From the NCBI RefSeq assembly GCF_902459485.1, contig NZ_LR699119.1, positions 1,674,001-1,738,000 of the forward strand: 64,000 nucleotides of DNA, written 5' to 3'. The first letter of the stretch is position 1. Every line of letters begins with the position of its first letter. This DNA is from Aquicella siphonis. Its GTDB lineage: Bacteria; Pseudomonadota; Gammaproteobacteria; DSM-16500. The position numbers and the translations under genes were made by a program. Shown here piece after piece: positions 1-8,700 of this stretch. The notes under the pieces were generated by a model. That model was not told the origin of the DNA and did not search any database. It saw only the letters and a program-made list of their open reading frames with translations.

Positions 1-11
1 AAGCCAGTCTC

Positions 12-734
12 TTATCTGCGGCCGCCAGTCAATCTCAAAATACTCAGGAACAAATTGATAAAATCGAGATAAAGCGTCAAGGCACCCACAATGACTTGTT
101 TCCTTGCCATTTCCGAACCCTGGACCGCACTGTTAAAGTTTTTGATCTTTTGGGTATCGTAAGCAGTCAGCCCGGAAAAAATGATGATGCCGCACACGTT
201 GATGGTCATTTGCACCGCATCAGTCATAATGGATGGAAAAATCAGACCCGCCAAAATCAGGCCGATCACGCCAAACAAACCCGTCATGCAAAACGAGCCC
301 ACCGGCCCCAGGTCCCGCTTGGTGAGATATCCAAACAAGCTCAAACCGATAAATGCGAATGAAGTGATAAAAAAGGCCTGGCTGATGCTTTCAGCGGTAA
401 ATGCCAGCAAGATAACTGAAAATGTCACGCCTGAAAGTATGGCATAACCCAGGTAAACTGCCGTGGTCATTACCGCGCTCATGCGGCTGACAAACGCCGA
501 TATTGCAATGACCGCGCCAAACTGTACCAGGATCAGGCCAAACCATAATGCGCGGCTGCCCAGCAATACCGTGAGGAATTCCTTGGATCCAGCCACTTCA
601 TAAGCCACGATTCCTGACAACATCAACCCCAGCATCATCCAGAAATACACACGGCTCATGAATCCTGCGTTGGCGGCAGCCCTGTCTTGTTGCCGGTAAA
701 TTTCAGATTGCCCGCGGCTATCGAATGAATTCAT
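12..734 (-). CDS. Bax inhibitor-1/YccA family inner-membrane protein
   Basis: About 240 residues with seven closely spaced hydrophobic segments, the architecture of the Bax inhibitor-1 (TMBIM/YccA/YbhL) family. The central block with GLTAYDTQKIK near the C-terminus is the family signature; it contains the conserved Asp of the calcium/proton-leak pore. Bacterial members sit in the inner membrane; E. coli YccA interacts with the FtsH protease, but the role here is unknown. I chose the ATG at 734 (protein begins MNSFDSRG) because GGAG lies upstream of it at normal spacing; a longer reading to 803 adds 23 residues without family similarity. The family call is firm, the function is not. Confidence 0.9.
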   Translation of the reverse strand: MNSFDSRGQSEIYRQQDRAAANAGFMSRVYFWMMLGLMLSGIVAYEVAGSKEFLTVLLGSRALWFGLILVQFGAVIAISAFVSRMSAVMTTAVYLGYAILSGVTFSVILLAFTAESISQAFFITSFAFIGLSLFGYLTKRDLGPVGSFCMTGLFGVIGLILAGLIFPSIMTDAVQMTINVCGIIIFSGLTAYDTQKIKNFNSAVQGSEMARKQVIVGALTLYLDFINLFLSILRLTGGRR

Positions 735-859
735 GGGTTTTCTCCAGTTAATTATTTGAAGGACAACAGGTATTCGCGGAATGCTGCCAGACAATGGAGG
801 CATTCAGCGCATATTCCTATTCTGTCGGCTGGTTTATGCCGACTCTGTGGCTGATTATA

Positions 860-1273
860 CTATTGCTTGTCTATATTGGTAATATCTATTTCCGTGCCGC
901 CTTTTTCGCCCCCTGGTCCATAGCTGTAAACACGGATCACATCCAGATTATTTGAATATTGGTAAGGCTGGTCCCAGGGATCCATAGGCAGTGCATTCAT
1001 ATATCCTCCCTGCTTCCAGTAACGCGGCACCGGCGATGTGGTGGGTTCAATAATAAGCGCCTGCAATCCTTGAGCCGTGGTGGGATAAGCGCCATTATCC
1101 AGGCGATATTGCTCCAGGGCGTCATACAGACTGCTGAAATCCGTCCGGACTTTCTTGATTTCTTCCTTCTGGGAACTTCCCAGGATATGCGGAGCGACAA
1201 ATACTGCCGCAACGGCCAGGACAACTACAATCAAGATAAACCAGACAAGACCCAAACCGCGCATTTTTAACAT
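860..1273 (-). CDS. GspG-like type II secretion pseudopilin, atypical N-terminus
   Basis: 137 residues aligning by eye along the whole length with GspG, the major pseudopilin of type II secretion: a hydrophobic N-terminal helix, then a helix ending in LDNGAYPTT, the QGLQAL segment, DPWDQPYQY and the C-terminal GPGGEKGGTE loop that binds calcium in GspG. The start at 1273 is set by GGAGAAT just upstream. The prepilin site is odd: the usual G|FTLLEIMVV is replaced by MRG|LGLVWFILI, so Phe+1 and the nearly invariant Glu+5 are missing. No other gsp gene lies nearby, so this may be a second, specialised GspG paralogue or a minor pseudopilin. Family call is confident; ability to be processed and assembled is uncertain. 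Confidence 0.85.
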   Translation of the reverse strand: MLKMRGLGLVWFILIVVVLAVAAVFVAPHILGSSQKEEIKKVRTDFSSLYDALEQYRLDNGAYPTTAQGLQALIIEPTTSPVPRYWKQGGYMNALPMDPWDQPYQYSNNLDVIRVYSYGPGGEKGGTEIDITNIDKQ

Positions 1274-1356
1274 GCAACTATTCTCCGTAATATGTGGCTG
1301 CCAGCGCATCCATGACGCAACTTGCTGATTAATCAAAAGCAATAGTAGCCAATAAC

Positions 1357-1401
1357 CTTGTCCCGCGCAAGACCAGCCCGCCTAGAGACTTGCGCGACAA
1401 G
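1357..1401. repeat. Imperfect inverted repeat upstream of rpsP
   Basis: CTTGTCCCGCGCAAG (1357-1371) faces CTTGCGCGACAAG (1389-1401); the arms are complementary except for a two-base bulge. It lies between the divergent gspG-like gene and the rpsP promoter. There is no T-tract, so it is not an obvious terminator; it could be an operator or merely a structured spacer. Confidence 0.35.
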
Positions 1402-1439
1402 ATGGAATCTCCTGATGCGACGCGCCGGGGACAAATGGT

Positions 1440-1467
1440 TTGCAAGCATCAAAAAGTAACGTATAAT
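1440..1467 (+). promoter_or_regulatory. Sigma-70 promoter of the rpsP operon
   Basis: TTGCAA (1440-1445), a 16-bp spacer and a perfect TATAAT (1462-1467), about 50 bp upstream of rpsP. Start of transcription would fall near 1474, giving a short leader that contains the GAGGAAAA ribosome binding site. Confidence 0.7.
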
Positions 1468-1517
1468 TCAGCGCCTTAAATGCCAAATATTTGTTGTTAC
1501 AGAGGAAAACTTAAACC

Positions 1518-1793
1518 ATGGTAGTGATTCGTCTAGCACGTGGCGGAGCTAAAAAACGCCCTTTTTATCACATAGTTGTCGCTGACAAACAGCGCTCGCG
1601 CAACGGCCGGTTCATTGAACGGGTAGGTTATTTCAACCCTATCGCATCCGGCAAGGATGTCAAACTGGACATTAACGTTGAACGCATTCAAGAGTGGGTA
1701 GCAAAAGGCGCCCAGCCGTCTGACCGCGTCAAGCACTTGATCAAGACCCACAAAGAAACCGCTGATCAGTCAAAACCTGCTGAAAAAGCATAA
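1518..1793 (+). CDS. rpsP: 30S ribosomal protein S16
   Basis: 91 residues starting [20 protein letters not shown], the canonical S16 opening, with the conserved [14 protein letters not shown] block. S16 binds 16S rRNA early in 30S assembly. It is the first gene of rpsP-rimM-trmD-rplS, the usual gammaproteobacterial order, and is preceded by a strong ribosome binding site (GAGGAAAA). The C-terminal tail is short, as expected for the family. A stable hairpin directly after the gene separates it from rimM. Confidence 0.97.
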   Translation: MVVIRLARGGAKKRPFYHIVVADKQRSRNGRFIERVGYFNPIASGKDVKLDINVERIQEWVAKGAQPSDRVKHLIKTHKETADQSKPAEKA

Positions 1794-1801
1794 GCATGAA
1801 C

Positions 1802-1835
1802 CCTGTCGTTGCCGTGCCAGGCAATGACAGGTTTT
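1802..1835 (+). terminator. Hairpin with short T-run between rpsP and rimM (attenuator candidate)
   Basis: Bases 1802-1813 pair with 1820-1831 over 12 positions (one G-U) around the 6-base loop GTGCCA, followed by TTTT (1832-1835). The stem ends only about 15 bases before the rimM ATG and next to its weak GAG ribosome binding site. It could act as a leaky terminator lowering rimM-trmD expression relative to rpsP, or limit ribosome access to rimM. Confidence 0.6.
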
Positions 1836-1845
1836 GAGAATTTGC

Positions 1846-2358
1846 ATGAAGAATGCGAATCAAGCCTATATTATTGTTGGCAAAATCGGTGCCGCTTATG
1901 GCGTGCATGGCTGGTTGAAAATATATGTCTATACCGAATTTGATTCCAGCATCCTGGATTATCAGCCCTGGCACCTACAGCAAAATAACGGCCCGTGGAC
2001 TCCCGTCAATATTGAATCTGCCCGCGCTCACGGCAAAGGCCTGATTGTCAAACTGACAGGAATCAACTCTCCTGAAGAGGCGCGGCAGTTAACCGGCGCT
2101 CTCATTGCAGTGACACGCTCTCAACTGCCCAGGCTCAAGGAAAATGAATACTATTGGTCTGACTTAATAGGATTGACGGTCATTAATAAAAACGGCGCCA
2201 CTCTGGGAAAAGTGATTTACCTCATGGCCACCGGCTCCAATGATGTTCTCGTTGTCAAAGGCGACAGGGAACACGCCATACCGTATCTGCCAGGCAAAGT
2301 CGTCACCCGGGTTGATCTCGATAAGCAGGAAATCCACGTCGACTGGGAGTTACTCTAA
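1846..2358 (+). CDS. rimM: Ribosome maturation factor RimM
   Basis: 170 residues with the N-terminal RimM barrel signature GKIGAAYGVHGWLKI and the C-terminal PRC-barrel-like part (YYWSDLIGL, then IPYLPGKVV). RimM binds S19 in the 30S head and helps late maturation of the small subunit. An in-frame TTG at 1834 is possible, but the ATG at 1846 matches the family start and has a GAG upstream. The stop codon abuts the GTG of trmD, suggesting translational coupling. The weak ribosome binding site sits next to the preceding hairpin. Confidence 0.95.
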   Translation: MKNANQAYIIVGKIGAAYGVHGWLKIYVYTEFDSSILDYQPWHLQQNNGPWTPVNIESARAHGKGLIVKLTGINSPEEARQLTGALIAVTRSQLPRLKENEYYWSDLIGLTVINKNGATLGKVIYLMATGSNDVLVVKGDREHAIPYLPGKVVTRVDLDKQEIHVDWELL

Positions 2359-3108
2359 GTGTGGTTTGGCATAGTGAGTCTGTTTCCGGAGGTTTTTCAG
2401 GCACTGGACTCCGGGATTACCGGCCGCGCCATCCGGGACCGTCTGATATCGCTTAATTTCTGGAACCCCCGTGATTTCGCTTATGACAGGCACAAGTCTG
2501 TCGATGACCGCCCCTATGGCGGCGGCCCTGGCATGGTCATGCTGGCCGAACCCCTGCAATCCGCGATTCATGCAGCAAGACAAGCCGCGCCAGTTCCTCC
2601 GTCAGTGATTTACCTGTCTCCCCAAGGAAGGCGGTTTGATCAAGAGGCCGCGCAGGAGTTGGCCGCGCGCTCGTCTCTCATTTTGCTGGCGGGACGTTAT
2701 GAAGGCATTGATGAACGCATTATTGAACAAGAAGTGGATGAAGAATGGTCTATTGGCGACTACATTCTGACTGGCGGCGAGCTCGCGGCCATGGTGATGA
2801 TTGACGTCCTGACCCGGCTCCTTCCCGGCGCCGTAGGCGATGAAAACTCTGTCACCCAGGATTCTCTTACCAGCGGCCTGCTAAAGTATCCGCAATATAC
2901 CCGGCCGGAAACTTTTGCCGGTACCCGGGTGCCGGAAGTATTACTGAGCGGCAACCACAAGCAGATAGACCAGTGGCGGTTAAAGATTTCCCTGGGAAAA
3001 ACCTGGCTGCGGCGTCCGGATTTGCTGGCCAAAAAGCAGTTGTCCGCGGTGGAAATCCGCTTATTATCTGAATTTATTGAGGAATTCATCAAGAACAAAC
3101 CCGTGTGA
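2359..3108 (+). CDS. trmD: tRNA (guanine-N1)-methyltransferase
   Basis: 249 residues starting [13 protein letters not shown] from a GTG codon directly after the rimM stop; the ribosome binding site GGGAG is inside the end of rimM. TrmD transfers methyl from S-adenosylmethionine to N1 of G37 in tRNAs reading CUN, CCN and CGG, preventing +1 frameshifts. Visible signatures of the trefoil-knot SPOUT fold include [13 protein letters not shown] and the [14 protein letters not shown] knot, plus GGGPGMVM in the N-terminal half. Length equals that of the E. coli enzyme. Confidence 0.97.
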   Translation: MWFGIVSLFPEVFQALDSGITGRAIRDRLISLNFWNPRDFAYDRHKSVDDRPYGGGPGMVMLAEPLQSAIHAARQAAPVPPSVIYLSPQGRRFDQEAAQELAARSSLILLAGRYEGIDERIIEQEVDEEWSIGDYILTGGELAAMVMIDVLTRLLPGAVGDENSVTQDSLTSGLLKYPQYTRPETFAGTRVPEVLLSGNHKQIDQWRLKISLGKTWLRRPDLLAKKQLSAVEIRLLSEFIEEFIKNKPV

Positions 3109-3216
3109 CGCGGATACGGCCCGCCTGGCATAAGAATCCGTAAATAGATACAAAATATGCTCGAAATATTATTTAAATATGTATAAAATTGCACGTCTTG
3201 TTAGGGGATTAAGAAA

Positions 3217-3645
3217 ATGAGCAACATTATTCAAACATTAGAAACCGAATTTATGCAGGCTGCCAAGGCCATGCCTGCGTTCCAGCCCGGCGACACGGTT
3301 GTCGTCCAGGTCAAGGTAAAAGAAGGTGAACGCGTTCGCTTGCAGTCTTTCGAAGGCGTTGTGATTGCAAAGCGCAATCGCGGATACAACTCATCCTTTA
3401 CCGTGCGCAAGATTTCGCATGGTGTCGGCGTTGAGCGTGTATTCCAGTCTTGCAGCCCGGCCATCGATTCCGTGGAAGTCAAACGCCGCGGCCATGTGCG
3501 CCGTGCCAAGCTTTATTACATGCGTGAATTAAGCGGCCGCGCAGCCCGCATCAAGGAAAAACTTTCCGCCAAGCTCGGTACTACAGCTCTTGCGGGAGAA
3601 AGCCTTGACGCTGAGCAAGATAATACGAACGACTCAGCTAAATAA
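3217..3645 (+). CDS. rplS: 50S ribosomal protein L19
   Basis: 142 residues; [20 protein letters not shown] and [15 protein letters not shown] are the L19 core, with [20 protein letters not shown] after it. L19 lies at the 30S-50S interface. The C-terminus carries about 25 extra residues compared with E. coli L19 (115 residues), acidic and of low complexity. It is preceded by GGGGATTAAGAAA and a 108-bp AT-rich gap containing TATAAA (3182-3187), so a secondary promoter is possible. A strong terminator follows. Confidence 0.97.
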   Translation: MSNIIQTLETEFMQAAKAMPAFQPGDTVVVQVKVKEGERVRLQSFEGVVIAKRNRGYNSSFTVRKISHGVGVERVFQSCSPAIDSVEVKRRGHVRRAKLYYMRELSGRAARIKEKLSAKLGTTALAGESLDAEQDNTNDSAK

Positions 3646-3666
3646 ACTGTCATGCATTTGCTTGTC

Positions 3667-3692
3667 AAAAGCCCGCAGCTGCGGGCTTTTTT
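3667..3692 (+). terminator. Intrinsic terminator of the rpsP-rplS operon
   Basis: AAAAGCCCGC, loop AGCT, GCGGGCTTTTTT: a 10-bp stem followed by a T-run, 21 bp after the rplS stop codon. Confidence 0.93.
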
Positions 3693-3804
3693 ATTAGCAT
3701 GGGATTAATTCCCGGCCACACTTTCTTGTCAACGCGCTTGTTCTCTCCATTCAGTGAAAGCGAGGCAGGGCTTGAATCGAAACATTCAATGCAGGAACCC
3801 TGAA

Positions 3805-4278
3805 ATGACCAGACAAATTTCTTATGACGCTATTGCAGCGTTTCCAATTGGCAAAATCGGCATTAAACTCCATCAGGAAAAACTTGCAGCACTGGATTAT
3901 TTGCCGGATGACACCTTGTTACTGAGCCCGCGCAATACCGTCAGCCAACAGGTGGTTGATCAGCTGGAACAATATTTTGCGGGTTCGCGCCTATCTTTTG
4001 CATTGGACATTCATTTCCACGGCAGCGCGTTTCAACAGCGGGTTTGGCATGCCCTGATGGAAATTCCCTTTGGCCGCACTATGACATATGGCGAACTCGC
4101 GAAAACACTTAAAACCGGTCCGCGCGCCATAGGCCAGGCTTGCCGCACCAACCTGATTCCCGTCGTGATCCCCTGTCACCGCATCATCGCTGCGAACCAT
4201 CCGGGCGGATATTCCGGATCAGTGGAAGGAAAGCTGATGAATATCAAAATGTGGTTGTTGCAGCATGAAACAGTATGA
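3805..4278 (+). CDS. ogt: Methylated-DNA-protein-cysteine methyltransferase (Ogt type)
   Basis: 157 residues. The C-terminal half carries the diagnostic FQQRVWHALMEIPFG, the YGELA winged-helix segment and the active-site IPCHRII, whose Cys irreversibly accepts the alkyl group from O6-alkylguanine or O4-alkylthymine in DNA. I use the ATG at 3805, which has AGGA upstream; the track's upstream extension to 3754 has no family similarity. It is a single-domain Ogt/AGT enzyme without the Ada N-terminal regulator. A hairpin follows at 4302-4326. Confidence 0.93.
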   Translation: MTRQISYDAIAAFPIGKIGIKLHQEKLAALDYLPDDTLLLSPRNTVSQQVVDQLEQYFAGSRLSFALDIHFHGSAFQQRVWHALMEIPFGRTMTYGELAKTLKTGPRAIGQACRTNLIPVVIPCHRIIAANHPGGYSGSVEGKLMNIKMWLLQHETV

Positions 4279-4301
4279 TGGCAAACAAAAGCGTATCAGC
4301 G

Positions 4302-4326
4302 CGCCCTCGCGTCTGCCGCGAGGGCG
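4302..4326. terminator. GC-rich hairpin between convergent genes
   Basis: CGCCCTCGCG (4302-4311) pairs perfectly with CGCGAGGGCG (4317-4326) around TCTGC. It lies between the 3' ends of ogt and the Tim44-like gene. A T-run is absent on both strands, so it may be only a 3'-end stabiliser or a weak bidirectional terminator. Confidence 0.45.
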
Positions 4327-4354
4327 ACACTTAAACTTCAACCGCGTTCCAATA

Positions 4355-5233
4355 TCATGATTCTTGCTGAACACCAGCGACCAGCCAGGCAGACGAGCCT
4401 ATGTCTTTTTTGAAATGCCAGATTTCCTGCACAGGCGCAGCCGGCTCACCCTGATTTTCCTGTATCATGCCGTTGAAGCGCACGCTGGCAATCAGTGTTT
4501 GCATTTCCGTACCAGCGACGATTTGCGTTTCATTTTCCACATTAAGCAATTCCGCTTCCAGCGACAAGACCAGCGTCTTGTTTTCAATATTGCCGCGTTC
4601 CTGCAATTGCATTTGAATTTCCGCGTATACCGGCGGTGTCGTGAATTCACGAATATCACTCAGGTTTTTTTGATCATACGCTGCCTGCAAACGCATGAAT
4701 TGCACTTTGGCATCGCGCAGGAAAGAGACTGCGTCAAAGCCGACAGGATAAGCATTCACCGGCGCCGCGGGCTGCGCATGCGCGCTGTTGCGCATGAATT
4801 GCGAGGCAGCATCGCGCGCATATTGTGCGCGGTAATCAGCATGGCCTTGATACGGCGGTGAAGTCTGCGTTCTTTTGCGCAAGAAACTGAAGACGGCCAG
4901 CATCAATCCGCCGACCAGCAGCCAGGAAAGAATTCCGCTGCCCAAACCATTACTCATGAACAGACTGGCAAGCAAACCACCCGTGATTAACCCCGCGATA
5001 GGGCCGAACCAGCGTCCCATGGGAGAAGCAGACTGGCCGTAGGGAGATTGTGAGCGTGAGTAATTCTGTCCATAAGCCGGAGCGGGTGAAGTGGATGAAC
5101 GAGTAAAACTGCTGGCGGAGCGCGACACGCCAAAACTTCTGCCGCCGCCAAAACGCCTTGCTTCGGCATCGTGCATGATTAAACCCAGGGTCACCAGGCA
5201 AACAAATAATATTGACAGAAAAGTACGCATCAT
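4355..5233 (-). CDS. Tim44-like domain membrane protein
   Basis: 292 residues: a signal peptide or anchor (about 1-25), a Ser/Arg/Gly-rich stretch (GGGRSFGVSRSASSF), two hydrophobic segments about 78-118 (IAGLITGGLLASLF and SWLLVGGLMLAVFSFL) and a C-terminal Tim44/mL45-like domain from about 165 (VSFLRDAKVQFMRLQAAYD, then a Leu/Val-rich beta region ending in WHFKK). This matches bacterial Tim44-domain proteins of inner-membrane location whose function is not established. An ideal AGGAGG precedes the ATG at 5233. It is a single-gene unit. Confidence 0.85.
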   Translation of the reverse strand: MMRTFLSILFVCLVTLGLIMHDAEARRFGGGRSFGVSRSASSFTRSSTSPAPAYGQNYSRSQSPYGQSASPMGRWFGPIAGLITGGLLASLFMSNGLGSGILSWLLVGGLMLAVFSFLRKRTQTSPPYQGHADYRAQYARDAASQFMRNSAHAQPAAPVNAYPVGFDAVSFLRDAKVQFMRLQAAYDQKNLSDIREFTTPPVYAEIQMQLQERGNIENKTLVLSLEAELLNVENETQIVAGTEMQTLIASVRFNGMIQENQGEPAAPVQEIWHFKKDIGSSAWLVAGVQQES

Positions 5234-5375
5234 GGTTCATCCTCCTTCGATTAAAGCGGAGAAAAGTATACATGAATGCCGCGAAATATGCCGGAATTTC
5301 GTTACTGCCCTGCTCTTGACATTCCATCAAATCGCACATCCTTTTCATATTGCCTCCGTTTGTGGCGAGAAGTGG

Positions 5376-5479
5376 CATGCCAGCATGTTTTTAGCTGGCA
5401 TCCAGAAATATTCAAAAAGCCTGGATCCCTGCTTGTGTCAGGCCCTTCGAGACGGACACTGACGTGTCCTCCTCAGGGC
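5376..5479. repeat. 104-bp intergenic repeat, copy A
   Basis: Identical base for base to 10308-10411. The unit contains nested palindromes: ATGCCAGC/GCTGGCAT at its start, GCCTG/CAGGC in the middle and GGACAC-TGAC-GTGTCC near its end. It has no coding potential. The structure resembles a REP/MITE-like element. Together with copy B it brackets the thaumatin-like/OMP gene pair. Confidence 0.85.
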
Positions 5480-5612
5480 GAACGGTGATGAAAATTCCGT
5501 TCGTGGTGAGGAGCCGCGTTAGCGGCGTATTTGATCCCCGTTCGTGGTGAGGAGCCGCGCAAGCGGCGTCTCGAACCATGAACTCTAGTTTTGGTTCCCG
5601 CTTGCGCGGGAA
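5480..5612. repeat. Palindromic intergenic repeats adjoining copy A
   Basis: A cluster of short inverted repeats: CGAACGG/CCGTTCG, GCCGC-GTTA-GCGGC, a second partial copy of the CCGTTCGTGGTGAGGAG unit and TTCCCGC-TTGC-GCGGGAA (5595-5612). Related units occur at 10262-10293 and 11744-11880. The whole 5234-5728 interval holds no gene that I can support. Confidence 0.7.
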
Positions 5613-5728
5613 TGACGAGGAGGTGCGGGATGGATGCAGTTTCGCATGAGTGCAGTTTCGCGGTGGCAGAAGCAGTACACCCGCCCTGCTGCCGTGAGGC
5701 TGCGGAACGGGTGTTGTCCGGATAACCG

Positions 5729-8700
5729 TTACTGTCTTTGTGCATTCCGGAACGGACTGTTGGGAGCCAGTTCAGGACAGAAAGAGATGGTGTATTCAGT
5801 GACATTGACTTTCACTTCATCATCTTTCTTGGACTTGGTTTTTTCATTGGTCGCGCAAGTGAAGCTGCTGTTAGCCGTATCGCCTGCGAAGGCAGACAAG
5901 GAGGGGCAGGCAGACTTGATCCATTGCACCATGGCTGCTCTTTCCTTGTTGCCGGCGCCCGCACAAGCTGGCGGCTGGTTGTTCTGGCCTGACTGCGGAG
6001 CCGCATTGGTGCAGACATTCAGATCAGACAACAATTCTCCTGCCGGCTGGTTCATCGCGTTGTTGCAGTCGAAGAAGGCACTGGCGCTGGCGGAATTCAG
6101 CAGACACGCCTGGGCAGCAGTCCAGTAGCCCAACCGGGTGCCGCAAACCCGCGCGAACTTGCCGTTGTTGTAACTCAGGCCGCATACTTCCGAACCCGGG
6201 CAGGCATTGGTCGAGCAGGCGCCGCCCACTCCCGGTTTCACCCAGGCATAATCCACCGCGCTGCCGGCATTGGGGTATCCCGGAGGATTCAGTACCCAGG
6301 AACAGGCGCTGAAGATTCGGGAAGCATCCGCACTGCCCGGCGTCGCGCAATAATACGGCGAGCTGGCATCGTATGCCGGTGTAGTCTTGTCCGGATGGGT
6401 CGGGCCCATGGACATGGACACGTTGATACCGTTGCCGGCGCTTATCGCATAGTGGTCAGCCGCATCACGCATGAGTGTGAATTGCGCGGTGGTGGCCGGC
6501 AGGCTAAAGCGGTTGCCCGGCGGACACGTCTTGTCGCCGCTGCCGCAATCAGCGGTTTCACACTGTTTGCCGCTGCAGCCGGTACGGCCTGCCAGACTGC
6601 CGGACCAAATGGTCTGGTTGTCCTTGTTCAAGTCAGGAATCATCACTTTCGCTGTGCTAGGTGTGGTTCCCGTCATGGGGCCCAGATGGAAGTCGTTCTT
6701 GTCAGAAACCGGGTTCTTCCAGTAGCAAACGCCTTTGCCATTGTCTGCTTCGGCGTTACACATGGAGCCGGTCGGACATGGACTCTTGTCTGAACAGCCT
6801 TTGCGTACTTCCGCACCGCTGAAGGCAAACCAGATATCTTTACCGCAGTAATTATTGATGGTAAAGGTTCGGGCGAAGGCAACACTTGTTGATGTGGATG
6901 CCAATACATTACCGCCATCATAAGTAAACAAGGAATAGACCGTTAAATCACCACTAGCAGCTGGAGTGACGTCCACCGAGACAACACAAGTTTGACCGGA
7001 TGGGAGCGGGTTTACGCATCCCATGTAAGTTGGTGCGCTTAATTGTGTGGACGGACCAGGTGATATGGATACCGGAGGTGTGGTCGGCGCCCCCTGAGCG
7101 GCTGCCGTACCTCCATTGTAGAAAGTAAATGTAACAGGATAGGTAATTCCTGTATTGGTAGATGATGGTAAGGGAATAGGTGTATCAGCTGTTACTTTGA
7201 CGGAAGCCGTGGACGTTGTAGTCACAGCAGTTGTTGTGCCCGCCGCATAAGTGATAGAGCTGGATGCGGAAGCAGTCCCAGCAACCGTTGCTTCGAAAGT
7301 ACATTGTATCGAGCAAGTTGCACCCGAGGCCAGGGTAATAGGATAAGGCCCGGCACAGCTTGCCGATGTAGTCGCACTGGTACAGGTTCCTCCAGATGCA
7401 TTCAAACTCGTAATGGCCGTCGGGTCAGTAATCCCGTATGCCGTCCCCGTACCGGTATTCGTATAAGTAATTGCAATCGTATGTTCTTCACCTGTGCCAA
7501 TACTAGCAGGCAATGCAGGGTTCCAGACTGCCGGATTGACTTTCAGAAGTATGGTACCTGACGAGGTGGTCGGCGTAGGGGCCACATTCATGCCGCCAGC
7601 ATAATTAAACGACGCCGTCAGCGAATAACTACCAGGCGCACCCGATGCGAATACACCTGTATAAGTACAAGAAGTTCCGGCTGCAAGATTTACTTTCGTG
7701 CCGCTGCCACAAGTCACATTGAGTGTGGGCGCATCCGGCGTGAATGTACCGCCCACCACCGGACCAAAGGAAGGTGCAGTGATGCCGTAAACCGTTCCCG
7801 TACCGGTATTGGTGAAGGTAAACTCAACCGGCTGCTGCTCACCCGCTCCCATGCCGCCAGGCGGCAGAGGAACAGTGGCTGTCCCGGTAATCTTGACCGT
7901 ACTGGTTCCAGCCGGATCCGGCGTGGTCACCGGCGCCACACCCGAACCGCCGTCATAATTGAATGAGGCGGTAAGAGAATAACTGCCAGGCAAGCCGGTC
8001 GCGAATGTACCGGACAGTATGCAAGACTGGTTAGGCGCTAGCGAAGTCAGACCGCCTGGTCCGCAAGTGGTGGCGGTAGGCGCATCCGCGGTAAACGTGC
8101 CGCCGATTTCAGGGCCTGTGGAAGCCGCTGTGATACCGTTGATAGTACCTGTGCCGGTATTGGTAAAGGTGAACACCACCGGTTGTTCTTCACCGGCGCC
8201 CATATCATTAGGCAGCGGCGTGGTGGCTGCGCTGGTCACTTTTACCGTACCTGTGGAGGTAGTGGTCACGCTGACCGTGCCGCCGGGATAGTTGAAATCA
8301 GCCGTCACCGAATATGCGCCGGGCACGCCGGAATCGAATGTGCCGCTGACGACGCAGGAAGCGCCGCCTGCAAGACTGAAGCCGGTACACGTATCCGAAC
8401 CCGGAGTAAATGTGCCGCCTACCGGCGTCACCGTCACGGAAGTCACAATGCCGGTAGGCAGCGTGCTATTGTTGGTAAAAGTAAATTCCACCGGCTGGGA
8501 TTCGCCCGCGCCCATGTTGGCCGGCAGCGGAATGGTCGCTTCGCCGGTCACCTGCACGGTCGCGTTGGTAGTGGAAGTCAATGCCGTCAGACCCACTGCG
8601 CCAGGCAGATAAGTGATGCCGCTGTTAAGCGTGTAAGTACCAGGCGTGCCTGCCTGGAAAGTACCACTGATAGTACACTGGCCTCCGGCGGGGAGCACCG

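Noticed and set aside
824-843. GTCGGC/GCCGAC hairpin downstream of the GspG-like gene
   Set aside because: Only a 6-bp stem with no T-run; not enough to call a terminator.
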